Source of the DNA: Alicyclobacillus_A sp963788285
GTDB lineage: Bacteria > Bacillota > Bacilli > Alicyclobacillales > Alicyclobacillaceae
Assembly: GCA_963788285.1 (NCBI GenBank)
Contig: CAWBGB010000007.1
Location: 248,001 to 312,000, forward strand
Reading direction: 5' to 3'
DNA length: 64,000 nucleotides
A program made the position numbers and the translations under genes. Shown piece after piece: positions 13,544-21,850 of this stretch (position 1 is its first letter; the number at the start of each line of letters is the position of its first letter). Below the pieces are notes generated by a model. The model saw only the letters and a program-made list of their open reading frames with translations. It did no database searches and was not told the origin of the DNA.

Positions 13544-15013
13544 GTGACTGACAACTGGAGCACCAAGTTTCAGCGGGAGGGGCTAACGTTTGACGACGTA
13601 TTGCTAATTCCGGCACGGTCCGAAGTGTTGCCGCGTGACGTGGATGTGCGAACCAAGCTCACGACGGACATTCATCTGAATATTCCAATTGTCAGCGCCG
13701 CTATGGATACCGTTACGGAAGCGGCGCTTGCTATTGCAATGGCTCGCGAAGGTGGTATCGGTATCATCCACAAGAATATGGATGTACAGCGACAGGCCGA
13801 GGAAGTGGACAAGGTCAAGCGTTCAGAGAGCGGCGTCATCGTCGATCCCATCTTTCTCACTCCTGAGCACCCAATTCAGGACGCCGAAGAACTGATGGCA
13901 AAGTACAGAATATCGGGCGTACCGATTGTAGAAAAGTCTTCTCACCGGCTTGTTGGCATTATTACAAACAGAGATCTCCGTTTTGAGAAAAACTATGAGC
14001 GACCGATTGCAGAGGTCATGACCACGGAAAACCTTGTGACGGCACCTGTTGGCACGACCCTTTCGGAAGCAAAAGAAATTCTTCGACATCACAAAATCGA
14101 AAAGTTGCCGCTGGTTGATGAAGACGGGGTTCTCAAAGGACTTATTACCATCAAGGATATTGAAAAAGCCCGGCAGTTCCCGAATGCGGCCAAGGATACC
14201 CATGGCAGACTTTTAGTCGGTGCAGCAGTGTCAGTCTCACAGGATATGTATGACAGAGTGGAAGCTCTCGTCAATGCTGGAGTGGATGTCATTGTGGTTG
14301 ATACCGCACACGGACACTCCATAGGCGTGATTCAACTCGTCAAAGAAGTGCGGAAGAAGTATCCGGACATCCAGTTGATAGCGGGCAACGTAGCCACTGG
14401 CGAGGCGACGGAAGCATTGATTGAAGCAGGCGTGAATGCTGTGAAGGTTGGTATAGGGCCTGGATCCATTTGTACCACCCGGGTAGTCGCAGGTATCGGC
14501 GTACCGCAGGTGACGGCGATTTACGATTGTGCGACTGTCGCGCGCAAGAAGGGGATCCCCATCATTGGTGACGGAGGCATCAAGTACTCTGGCGATATCG
14601 TGAAGGCCATTGCAGCGGGTGCTAGTACAGTGATGATTGGAAGTTTGCTCGCGGGTACCGAAGAAAGTCCTGGGGAGACAGAAATTTATCAAGGACGGAG
14701 TTTCAAGGTGTACCGCGGTATGGGATCCATTGGGGCGATGAAGGCTGGAGGCGGTGAGCGTTACTTTCAGGAAGACAAGAAAAAGCTGGTTCCGGAAGGG
14801 ATTGAAGGTCGCGTTGCTTACCGTGGTCCACTCGCAGACATCCTGTTCCAACTGGTCGGTGGTCTGCGTGCGGGCATGGGGTACTGTGGTACGCCCACCA
14901 TTGAGGACCTGCAAAATAACGCGCAGTTCATGCGTATTACAGCTGCTGGACTAAGGGAAAGTCATCCGCACGACGTCCACATTACCAAGGAAGCTCCCAA
15001 CTACAGCATTTAA
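13544..15013 (+). CDS. guaB: IMP dehydrogenase
   Basis: A 489-residue enzyme that oxidises IMP to XMP with NAD+, the committed step of GTP synthesis. Visible are the N-terminal TFDDVLLIPA segment, two CBS domains (about residues 95-210, with GVPIVEKSS and IEKLPLVDEDG), the catalytic cysteine loop GPGSICTTR near residue 305 and the flap region KAGGGERYFQ. The frame is open upstream to 13424, but the GTG at 13544 follows GGAGGGAA at 13531-13538 and gives the family's normal length. Promoter at 13436 and terminator at 15081 suggest a monocistronic unit. Confidence 0.97.
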   Translation: MTDNWSTKFQREGLTFDDVLLIPARSEVLPRDVDVRTKLTTDIHLNIPIVSAAMDTVTEAALAIAMAREGGIGIIHKNMDVQRQAEEVDKVKRSESGVIVDPIFLTPEHPIQDAEELMAKYRISGVPIVEKSSHRLVGIITNRDLRFEKNYERPIAEVMTTENLVTAPVGTTLSEAKEILRHHKIEKLPLVDEDGVLKGLITIKDIEKARQFPNAAKDTHGRLLVGAAVSVSQDMYDRVEALVNAGVDVIVVDTAHGHSIGVIQLVKEVRKKYPDIQLIAGNVATGEATEALIEAGVNAVKVGIGPGSICTTRVVAGIGVPQVTAIYDCATVARKKGIPIIGDGGIKYSGDIVKAIAAGASTVMIGSLLAGTEESPGETEIYQGRSFKVYRGMGSIGAMKAGGGERYFQEDKKKLVPEGIEGRVAYRGPLADILFQLVGGLRAGMGYCGTPTIEDLQNNAQFMRITAAGLRESHPHDVHITKEAPNYSI

Positions 15014-15080
15014 CCGTGTTGGTGTAAGTCATTTGTCATCGCACAAAAGGCTGTTTGTAGAGGATTCGGGAGTAACAGAC

Positions 15081-15112
15081 ACAAAAAATCCGCCCAACGG
15101 CGGATTTTTTGT
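15081..15112 (+). terminator. guaB terminator (bidirectional in form)
   Basis: ACAAAAAATCCGCC pairs perfectly with GGCGGATTTTTTGT around a CAAC loop. The A-run on the left and T-run on the right let it serve both guaB and the minus-strand gene that ends at 15184. Confidence 0.9.
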
Positions 15113-15183
15113 GTTTGGGACATGTCGTCCGTTCACGTAGAGAACGTATCGTCGAGGCGGTGCGCGATGGCAAAGCGAATCAC

Positions 15184-16278
15184 TTAGGATCGAACGTCAT
15201 CGTCATGACTGGTTTCGTAGGTCGCATCAACCACGTGCATTGCACTCGGGGCTCGTTTTTTTGCAATTTGCAGCGCCTCGAGTAAGACATCCATGTCCCG
15301 TTGTACTTCTTGATACTGTCTTTCCGCAAACGTTCGTTGTTTCTCGATTTGTTCAATCTCGCGCTGTTTCTGCGCAAGTTGCTCAAGCAGCTTCTGGTTC
15401 TCTTGGCGCAGGTGTCCGACTTCGCCGTTTTCATCAACAATTTCTACTGTGCGCAGGAACTGGATCAACTGGTTCTTCGTAATCTTCGTCTGTTTGAACA
15501 GATCCATTTTCGGATTCTCCACCGGCTGAGCATAGACGGGAGGCTCCGTAGGTTGTTCCGGTCTCTGTGGACGTTTCGCAACATTCACTTGGAGACCGTC
15601 GGTAGAAAACATTGGCTTCAAGACTTCTTTCCACTTTTTTCGGGTAGCCAATGCTGTCTTCGACAACCACTCCATGCTGATACCAGGATAAACCGGTCTC
15701 GTGAATCGGCGTGTAGGTGTTCTTGATGTGCGGGCTTCCACAATGTCCGTGGTGTTGAGATCTGTGTCTTTGATGAACTGGACAAGGTTCATCAGGCAGA
15801 CCTCGTGAAATGGCCCCTCGGGATCCAGGTGAGCGCATTGGTGGCATACCACACGGCGCAACTCATCCAGGAACGATCGCTTGAAGTACATGACTTGGGG
15901 GATTCGATATACGCTACCGTCGTCTCGGGCTTCCACTATCTCCAGCTTGCCTTGCTCAACCAGCCGCTTTGCTGCAGCCTCGGCAGCTACTTCATGGATG
16001 GGCAGTCCTCCACTGAGCGCCACGGATAAGTCAAAAATTCGGGCCTCAAACTCTTGCCGCTCAAGCAGAGCCTTTTGGTATTCTCGCAGGACGATGCGCT
16101 CCCCTTCTTCGTCCGTATCGGGCCAGTCGTAAATGACAAATACGTCTGGATCGCGTCTGCGTTCAATATATTCCCGGGCGTCCGTAGGGCTGACCTCCGT
16201 CTTGTTTTCGAGATCATACAGCAGGATGTTGTGTTGTTCGGCAACTTGAATCGCTTCGTAACCTTTTAACGTTCTCAA
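15184..16278 (-). CDS. Hypothetical coiled-coil protein
   Basis: A 364-residue protein I do not recognise. The N-terminal half is acidic and helical (EYIERRRDPDVFVIYDW; IVLREYQKALLERQEFEARIF). A VVCHQCAHLDPEGPFHEVC segment near residue 165 has three cysteines and two histidines that could bind a metal. The middle is proline-rich (RPQRPEQPTEPP). The C-terminal 100 residues (ENQKLLEQLAQKQREIEQIE onward) form a strong coiled coil. The frame is open to a TTG at 16326, but I prefer the TTG at 16278: it has GAGGGG six bases upstream and the protein then starts with RTLKGYEAIQVAEQHN. It interrupts the conserved guaB-dacA neighbourhood, so it was probably inserted in this lineage. Confidence 0.6.
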   Translation of the reverse strand: MRTLKGYEAIQVAEQHNILLYDLENKTEVSPTDAREYIERRRDPDVFVIYDWPDTDEEGERIVLREYQKALLERQEFEARIFDLSVALSGGLPIHEVAAEAAAKRLVEQGKLEIVEARDDGSVYRIPQVMYFKRSFLDELRRVVCHQCAHLDPEGPFHEVCLMNLVQFIKDTDLNTTDIVEARTSRTPTRRFTRPVYPGISMEWLSKTALATRKKWKEVLKPMFSTDGLQVNVAKRPQRPEQPTEPPVYAQPVENPKMDLFKQTKITKNQLIQFLRTVEIVDENGEVGHLRQENQKLLEQLAQKQREIEQIEKQRTFAERQYQEVQRDMDVLLEALQIAKKRAPSAMHVVDATYETSHDDDVRS

Positions 16279-16483
16279 CGGTTTCCCCTCGCAATCAGAT
16301 GATGGACGTGTGCTTGCTCTCGACAACTCCCTCTTATACTGTTCGGAACACAGGTCTGGGTATGACCGGAACGCCCCTCATGTACGGACCCTTCCGGTGC
16401 CAAACCATACCAATCGGTACTCCACACCCCCTATGTTATACTGAACCTCGTATGATCTCGGACATTGAGGAGTGCAACAAACG

Positions 16484-17720
16484 GTGACTTTTCGGATACA
16501 AAAGGTCCTTATTCTTGCAGGAGCATCTGTGTGTGCCATCACAAGGCTTGTGAATGGTCTCTTGTAGCTTCGGCGTTTTCCGAAGTCGTCGCCGCGCATC
16601 ATGTGCAAGCCTTTTCTTTGCCTGCACCGCCCGTCATTCAAGCCAAATCCGCGATTTTAGTGGACGCAGACAACGACAAGTCCTCTACGAAAAAGATGCC
16701 GATCAGCGTCGGGCCCCGGCATCGACCACCAAGTTGATGACGATGCTGATCATCATGAAAGCGGTTCATGACCACGAGATATCATGGTCGGATGAGGTTC
16801 CTGTTACGGATGCTGCCTATACAAGGTCTCGACCACGCGGGATATGTCGACGCCTACTCGATCCGAAGGAGCACTTTACCCTCAAGGACATGATGACGTT
16901 CATCGCCGTACTGTCGGCGAACGACGCGACCGTAGCTGTGGCGGACAAGATTGGCGGCAACGAAGCCACATTCGTGCAATGGATGAACTAGGAAGCTCAG
17001 AAACTAGGCATGAAGAACACTCATTACATGAACGCCGAAGGGCTTCCACAGGCCATTCACTATTCGTCGGCACGGGACTTGGCCACTTTGGCATGCTATT
17101 TGGTAAATCATTATCCAGAAATTCTACAGTTCACGTCAATCCCGAAGATCCAAGTTCGCAAGTCCAATTCTGTGTGGCCGAGCACTGATCAACTGTTGGG
17201 TCACTATCCGGGCGTGGACGGGCTGAAGACGGGATTTACGGCGGATGCGGGATATTGCTACGTCGGCACGGCGAAACAAAACGGTGTTCGGCTGATCTCT
17301 GTTTTGATGGCCGATACTACCAACAACTTTCACCAACAGTCTGAAGATGGGAAAAATTGTTTGATTACGGGTTTCACAACTTCACCGAATCCAAACCGGC
17401 CATTTACGGCCATGTTCTGCCGCAGACAGTCAATGTACCGAATGGGAAACACACCCAGGTTACCATCGCACCGAAAGACGACTTAATTGTCGACTTGCCG
17501 AGTGGTGTCCACGGCACATTGAAGCTGACCACAGAGAGCCACATTTTCGGCACCAGTCTCCAAGGGTGAGAAAGTGGGAACGAGAGAATACGTGGTGGGG
17601 AACACAGTGCTTCAAAAGACAGACGTGGTGTCTGCAGAGGACGACAAGAAGGCGAATTGGTTCTTCCGGTTGGTGAGGTCCATTGGAAGCAGCATCAAGA
17701 ATTTGATACATCGTCTATAA
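16484..17720 (+). pseudogene. dacA: D-alanyl-D-alanine carboxypeptidase (PBP5 type), multiply broken
   Basis: The remains of a DacA-type penicillin-binding protein that trims cell-wall pentapeptides. All active-site motifs can still be read: STTK (near 16728), SAND (near 16914) and KTGFTADAGYC (near 17227), then a beta-rich C-terminal domain and an amphipathic membrane anchor (FRLVRSIGSSIKNLIHRL) at the end. They lie in different frames: the signal-peptide region from GTG 16484, a second frame to about 16680, a third to about 17360 with an in-frame TAG at 16989, a fourth change near 17360 and another near 17567. At least four frameshifts and one stop make it nonfunctional as sequenced. Its place after guaB and before pdxS is the ancestral one. 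Confidence 0.9.
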
Positions 17721-17810
17721 TGTAATAATGTAGTGGTGATTCGGTCGTCCGAAGAAGCGGTGCGCGTCGTGCCGCGTAATGGGACAAGCTACTCGAGATG
17801 GGGTGGCGAG

Positions 17811-17936
17811 ATGACGACACCGCTCTGGATCAAGATTGGATCCATCGTGTGCAGCACCATTCTGGCGTTGCTATTCATCGTTGGCGGATTCTTTGAGACG
17901 CGCCGAATGTTGCGTAAAATGAAAAAGAATCAATAA
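17811..17936 (+). CDS. Small membrane protein
   Basis: A 41-residue protein with one transmembrane helix (GSIVCSTILALLFIVGGFF) and a strongly basic tail (RRMLRKMKKNQ), so the C terminus is expected in the cytoplasm. The frame is open upstream to 17733, but the ATG at 17811 follows GGGTGGCGAG and starts just before the helix. It ends 53 bases before pdxS and could be cotranscribed with it. No family recognised. Confidence 0.5.
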   Translation: MTTPLWIKIGSIVCSTILALLFIVGGFFETRRMLRKMKKNQ

Positions 17937-17989
17937 CGGTGTTACTGCCAGTTTATGGACAACATATTTGCTGGGGGAGGTTTTCAAGA

Positions 17990-18874
17990 ATGGCGAAGAC
18001 AGGAACCGAAGTTGTAAAACGCGGTATGGCAGAAATGCAAAAGGGTGGCGTCATCATGGACGTCGTCAATGCGGAACAAGCAAAAATTGCGGAAGCAGCG
18101 GGTGCTGTAGCCGTCATGGCGCTGGAACGCGTGCCGTCGGATATTCGCGCAGCCGGTGGCGTGGCGCGCATGGCAGACCCGACCGTCGTGGAGGAAGTCA
18201 TGAACGCGGTGTCCATCCCGGTGATGGCAAAATGCCGTATTGGACATATCGTAGAGGCGCGCGTTCTGGAAGCTTTGGGCGTGGACTACATTGACGAGAG
18301 CGAAGTGCTGACGCCGGCAGACGACAAGTTCCACCTGAACAAGAAGGCGTTCACCGTACCATTTGTTTGCGGTGCGCGTGATCTTGGCGAAGCGCTCCGC
18401 CGCATTGCGGAAGGTGCATCCATGATTCGCACGAAGGGAGAACCGGGTACGGGCAACATCGTCGAAGCCGTTAAGCACCAACGCATGATGCAGGCACAAA
18501 TCCGGAAAATCCAGAACATGTCCGAGGATGAACTGGTGGCGGAAGCCAAGAACCTCGGTGCGCCATACGAATTGGTGTACGAAGTGCACAAGCTCGGCAA
18601 GCTGCCCGTCGTAAACTTTGCAGCGGGCGGCGTCGCGACACCTGCGGACGCTGCGCTGATGATGGAACTGGGCAGCGATGGAGTGTTCGTGGGATCTGGC
18701 ATCTTCAAGTCGGAGAATCCGGAAAAGTACGCGCGTGCGATTGTACAGGCTACCACGCACTACAAGGACTACGCGCTGATTGCAGAACTGTCCAAGGGCT
18801 TGGGGCCAGCGATGAAAGGCATTGACTTGAACACACTGCGCGACGAGGAGCGAATGGCGACCCGCGGTTGGTAA
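17990..18874 (+). CDS. pdxS: Pyridoxal 5'-phosphate synthase subunit PdxS
   Basis: A 294-residue TIM-barrel synthase that makes pyridoxal phosphate from ribose 5-phosphate, glyceraldehyde 3-phosphate and the ammonia delivered by PdxT. Signature segments are MDVVNAEQAKIAE, ALERVPSDIRAAGGVARM, GHIVEARVLEALGVDYIDESEVLTP cut into conserved blocks, and the C-terminal phosphate loop GSDGVFVGSGIFKS. The start ATG at 17990 has GGGGGAGG nine bases upstream. The frame upstream to 17939 is not conserved. It forms a pair with pdxT after a 136-base gap. Confidence 0.98.
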   Translation: MAKTGTEVVKRGMAEMQKGGVIMDVVNAEQAKIAEAAGAVAVMALERVPSDIRAAGGVARMADPTVVEEVMNAVSIPVMAKCRIGHIVEARVLEALGVDYIDESEVLTPADDKFHLNKKAFTVPFVCGARDLGEALRRIAEGASMIRTKGEPGTGNIVEAVKHQRMMQAQIRKIQNMSEDELVAEAKNLGAPYELVYEVHKLGKLPVVNFAAGGVATPADAALMMELGSDGVFVGSGIFKSENPEKYARAIVQATTHYKDYALIAELSKGLGPAMKGIDLNTLRDEERMATRGW

Positions 18875-18904
18875 CCGGATGGCGTCGATAGTCGAAGTAT
18901 ACGG

Positions 18905-18955
18905 AGGAAATCCTGCGGGGCGTGCTTGGCATTGCCTTTGCAGGATTCTTGTATT
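18905..18955 (+). promoter_or_regulatory. Hairpin in the pdxS-pdxT gap
   Basis: AATCCTGC and GCAGGATT form an eight-base stem around a long loop between pdxS and pdxT, followed by CTTG rather than a T run. It could be an attenuator, an mRNA-stabilising element or chance. Confidence 0.35.
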
Positions 18956-19010
18956 CGCTCTGTGTGGACAACAAGTACATGACTTTAACAAGACATAGAG
19001 GGACCTGACC

Positions 19011-19586
19011 ATGAAAATTGGCGTATTGGCATTGCAAGGCGCATTTCGCGAACATCAAGAGATGTTGGAGCAACTGGGCGCAGAGACCGTGCTTGTGAAG
19101 AAGCCGGAGCACCTCGAAGGTATCGATGGTTTGGTCGTACCTGGCGGTGAAAGTACGACGATGGGAAAACTGTTACGGGAATACAACCTGTTGGACCCGA
19201 TTCGAGCCATGGGGCAACAGGGCATGCCGGTTTTTGGGACCTGCGCAGGCATGATTGTGATGGCCAAAGCGATTCAAGGCGCGGATGAGCCGCACCTCGC
19301 CTTGATGGATGTAGAGGTGAATCGCAACTCGTTTGGACGCCAAATCAACAGTTTTGAAACCGACTTGGACATCCCGGCGATTGGAGATGAGCCATTTCCT
19401 GCGGTGTTTATCCGTGCTCCGCACATCACCAGAGTCGGGGAAAACGTTGAGGTGTTGTGCACGTATGAGGACCGTGTTGTGGCAGCGCAACAAGGGAATC
19501 TGCTGGCACTCTCCTTCCATCCTGAGCTCACAGGCGACAACCGCATTCACAAGTACTTTCTTTCTCTTGTGGAAGCGCGGAAGTAG
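19011..19586 (+). CDS. pdxT: Pyridoxal 5'-phosphate synthase glutaminase subunit PdxT
   Basis: A 191-residue class I glutamine amidotransferase that supplies ammonia to PdxS. The GGESTTMGKLL segment (residues 46-56) is the oxyanion region, the nucleophile cysteine is in FGTCAGM near residue 80, and the catalytic His/Glu pair is in SFHPELTGD near residue 170. Start ATG at 19011 with GAGGGA upstream. A terminator follows at 19605. Confidence 0.97.
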   Translation: MKIGVLALQGAFREHQEMLEQLGAETVLVKKPEHLEGIDGLVVPGGESTTMGKLLREYNLLDPIRAMGQQGMPVFGTCAGMIVMAKAIQGADEPHLALMDVEVNRNSFGRQINSFETDLDIPAIGDEPFPAVFIRAPHITRVGENVEVLCTYEDRVVAAQQGNLLALSFHPELTGDNRIHKYFLSLVEARK

Positions 19587-19604
19587 CGCCTTTAGAAATA
19601 TACG

Positions 19605-19636
19605 AGTGCCGGAATCTCTTGGATTCCGGCGCTTTT
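19605..19636 (+). terminator. pdxST terminator
   Basis: GTGCCGGAATC and GGATTCCGGCGC pair around a TCTT loop and are followed by TTTT, 19 bases after the pdxT stop. Confidence 0.85.
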
Positions 19637-19763
19637 GCACTTGGCACGCTGGTGTAACGCAAGAAAAGGGAATGAAAACGACCCATCGAGGGTCCAGGTC
19701 TCGGTCGCGTCGTTTTCATCGGGTACAACAAGATACCGCTCTGACTTGAATGCGAGGAAATAC

Positions 19764-20585
19764 TCAGAGCGTATTATCATCGCTTGGGCTCGTGCTGGTA
19801 CTGGCAGCGCTACTGACACTCGCAGAACCGGTCCGGGGGCTGCTTTCGTTGTCGTTGGTGTTACCTTGTTTGCCCTTGAATTCACCTTGATGTTCTACAA
19901 ACTTTGTCGCGTTTGCCGCGAATTTACTCAAAATCTGTTGTTCTTTCGCTGCTGTCAACTTTCCGTTTTGGACAGCTTTGTCAAGTCGTGTTTTCATGTC
20001 TTGTTTCAAATCAGAGATCAGCGTAGCTTCCGAGATGCCTTTGGACTGGGCGATTTGTGCCAAGGATTGTCCGGCCTGCAGGTCTGACTTCAGTGTGGCT
20101 TCGTCAATTCCAAGAATTTTTGCGACATCCTTCAACGCCACGACCTGTCGACGGTGCCCATTCACGGCCTTCCACGGATGCTTGTTTCCCACCCATTTTG
20201 CCGCCCGTGTATCGAAGTTGCTCAAAATCTGCTGTTCGTTTGCCGCTGTCAACTTACCGTTTTGCACAGCTTTGTCGAGTTTCGTCTTCAGGTTTTGCTT
20301 TAAGTCGGAGATCAGCGTAGCTTCCGAGATGCCCTTGCACTGGGCGATTTGTGCCAGGGATTGTCCGGCCTGCAGGTCTGACTTCAGTGTAGCTTCATCA
20401 ACCCCAAGAATTTTGGCGATGGAAGTCAATGTTGCAAATTCTTTGAGATGATGAGGCGCAGCTGAAACTGTTTTGGAGGTTGTGGATCCTAACGTCGCAT
20501 TAGAGCTGGTTGCCGCAAATGCAGTTACAGACCCGAATACTCCAATGGTCAATGCTGAACCAAGTACCGCCATTTTTAATTTCAT
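19764..20585 (-). CDS. Secreted protein with two tandem alpha-helical repeats
   Basis: A 273-residue exported protein. Residues 1-24 are a signal peptide (MKLKMAVLGSALTIGVFG then AFA). Two copies of a repeat of roughly 100 residues follow, each with a core of the form ILG(V/I)DEATLKSDLQAGQ, SLAQIAQxKGISEATLISDL and LDKAVQNGKLTAxxEQQIL. The tail is rich in Ser, Thr and Asn and looks disordered. The two copies are also close at DNA level (about 20000-20100 and 20310-20410), so the duplication is recent or kept similar by recombination. The start is firm: AAGGAGG seven bases before the ATG. The family is unknown to me; helical repeats of this type occur in secreted or spore-surface proteins of Firmicutes. 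Confidence 0.75.
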   Translation of the reverse strand: MKLKMAVLGSALTIGVFGSVTAFAATSSNATLGSTTSKTVSAAPHHLKEFATLTSIAKILGVDEATLKSDLQAGQSLAQIAQCKGISEATLISDLKQNLKTKLDKAVQNGKLTAANEQQILSNFDTRAAKWVGNKHPWKAVNGHRRQVVALKDVAKILGIDEATLKSDLQAGQSLAQIAQSKGISEATLISDLKQDMKTRLDKAVQNGKLTAAKEQQILSKFAANATKFVEHQGEFKGKQGNTNDNESSPRTGSASVSSAASTSTSPSDDNTL

Positions 20586-20781
20586 AGGATTTCCTCCTTG
20601 TCCATTGATTTGACACCTCGGAAATCATCCTATCCAGTTGGCATGGATTTTCTGTGGAGAAGTTGTGCGGTTATTTTGGTCAGGTTATGGATATCGAACA
20701 TGTGGAAGAACACAGACAAGATCCGGTACGGCGCTATGTATCGGTCAGAGGCACCCCATAATGTGGAGCGCCTCCCTCAGG

Positions 20782-21084
20782 TTAAATGATGAATCCAGGG
20801 CGTGGCCACAATCCGAATAGCCCAGCGTACGGAACAAACAGTCCCGGAGCGGGTAGGAAAAACTGTGCTTCAGAAACGTCCATACTGTCTTCAGCTGGAT
20901 GTAGGCCCGGCTGGAATTCTTGCGGATGCGGATTTGATCCGCTCGCCAGCTGCGTATGGTGCACGAGAATGAGGCCATCGCGTAGCGCCCTGTAGACAAT
21001 CCCTACATGCATGCCGTACATCGAGTGGCAGTGGACCCATTGGCCCACAAATCTGCGTGCATAGTCTTTATTCATCTCCATCAT
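20782..21084 (-). CDS. Hypothetical protein
   Basis: A reading frame of about 100 residues. The first third (GQWVHCHSMYGMHVGIVYRA then DGLILVHH) looks like a small beta-barrel of the kind seen in spore-associated Firmicute proteins. The C-terminal part is rich in Pro and Phe (FFLPAPGLFVPYAGLFGLW). Adjacent ATGs at 21084 and 21081 follow GGAGGG by four and seven bases; I use the first. I cannot name the family or assign a function. Confidence 0.5.
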   Translation of the reverse strand: MMEMNKDYARRFVGQWVHCHSMYGMHVGIVYRALRDGLILVHHTQLASGSNPHPQEFQPGLHPAEDSMDVSEAQFFLPAPGLFVPYAGLFGLWPRPGFII

Positions 21085-21267
21085 GTCACCCTCCATACAC
21101 GGACATTCGCTGCGGTGCGTTTGCCTACACCATACGCAGGGGTGTGCATTTGTTCTTGTGCGTTTGTCACAGGTGTACGTTGAATCTGGATTACGGGATG
21201 GGGATCATCGGTGGGATGATGGTTGCCTTCACTGCAGAGAAGTATATGAATTATCCTCAAAATTGTG

Positions 21268-21304
21268 TTATCCACAGAATTTTACGACGAAATTCTGTGG
21301 ATAT
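21268..21304. promoter_or_regulatory. Palindrome of two DnaA-box-like sites
   Basis: A perfect 13-base inverted repeat (ATCCACAGAATTT at 21270-21282 and its complement at 21290-21302) around a seven-base spacer. The left arm contains a perfect DnaA box TTATCCACA (21268-21276). The right arm contains a one-mismatch box in the opposite direction (TGTGGATAT, 21296-21304). A third perfect TTATCCACA lies at 21365-21373. There is no T run, so it is not a standard terminator. Confidence 0.5.
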
Positions 21305-21333
21305 GTGTACAAAGGATGCGGCCGTCACACTTT

Positions 21334-21768
21334 TCACCGCATCAGTTCCATGTACCTTTCCGGATTATCCACAATCTTGAACCCATACTGCGCATAAAGG
21401 CCATGTGCGTCACGTGTTACTAGAATCATCCGCCGCAGTCCCTGTAAATCGGGATGTGACACCACGGTCTCCACGAGCCACTTGGAAAGCCCGCGTCTGC
21501 GGTACTCCGGCATTATAAAAACGTCCGCTAATCAACCGAAAGTGGCAAAGTCCGTGACTACGGGGCAAAACCCGACTTGGTTCTCGTGGTGATAGACGCC
21601 GAAGAACAGTGAGTTGCGCACAGACTTTTCCACAATGCTTTGGGCAACCCCTTTTCTCTAGTACGACTCGTTGTGGAGAAATGTGTAGATGATGTCCAAG
21701 TCTAAACGGCGGGGATCTGTGGATATGGTGTATTCACGGGTGACATGGAGAAAAGGTGGATCCAACAT
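21334..21768 (-). pseudogene. GNAT acetyltransferase with two nonsense codons
   Basis: A GNAT-family N-acetyltransferase frame of about 144 codons. The acetyl-CoA loop region is clear (LADVFIMPEYRRRGLSKWL, then RMILVTRDAHGLYAQYGF and the C-terminal NPERYMELMR). It opens at ATG 21768 behind GAGAGG. Two stops interrupt it in the same frame: TAG in NESY-stop-RKGV and TGA in TFG-stop-LADV. A tryptophan, or in the second case an aromatic residue, is expected at each site. No frameshift is present, so it is a recent pseudogene. Confidence 0.85.
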
Positions 21769-21850
21769 AAACGATCCTCTCGTACTCCGCGTATTACATC
21801 TCAGCGGATGATAGTGAATTCGCGCTTCTTCCCACGAATGAGTTCGAGCA

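Noticed and set aside
17984..19012. 342-codon minus-strand frame opposite pdxS
   Set aside because: It lies wholly opposite pdxS and is rich in His, Arg and Cys, as expected for an antisense frame.
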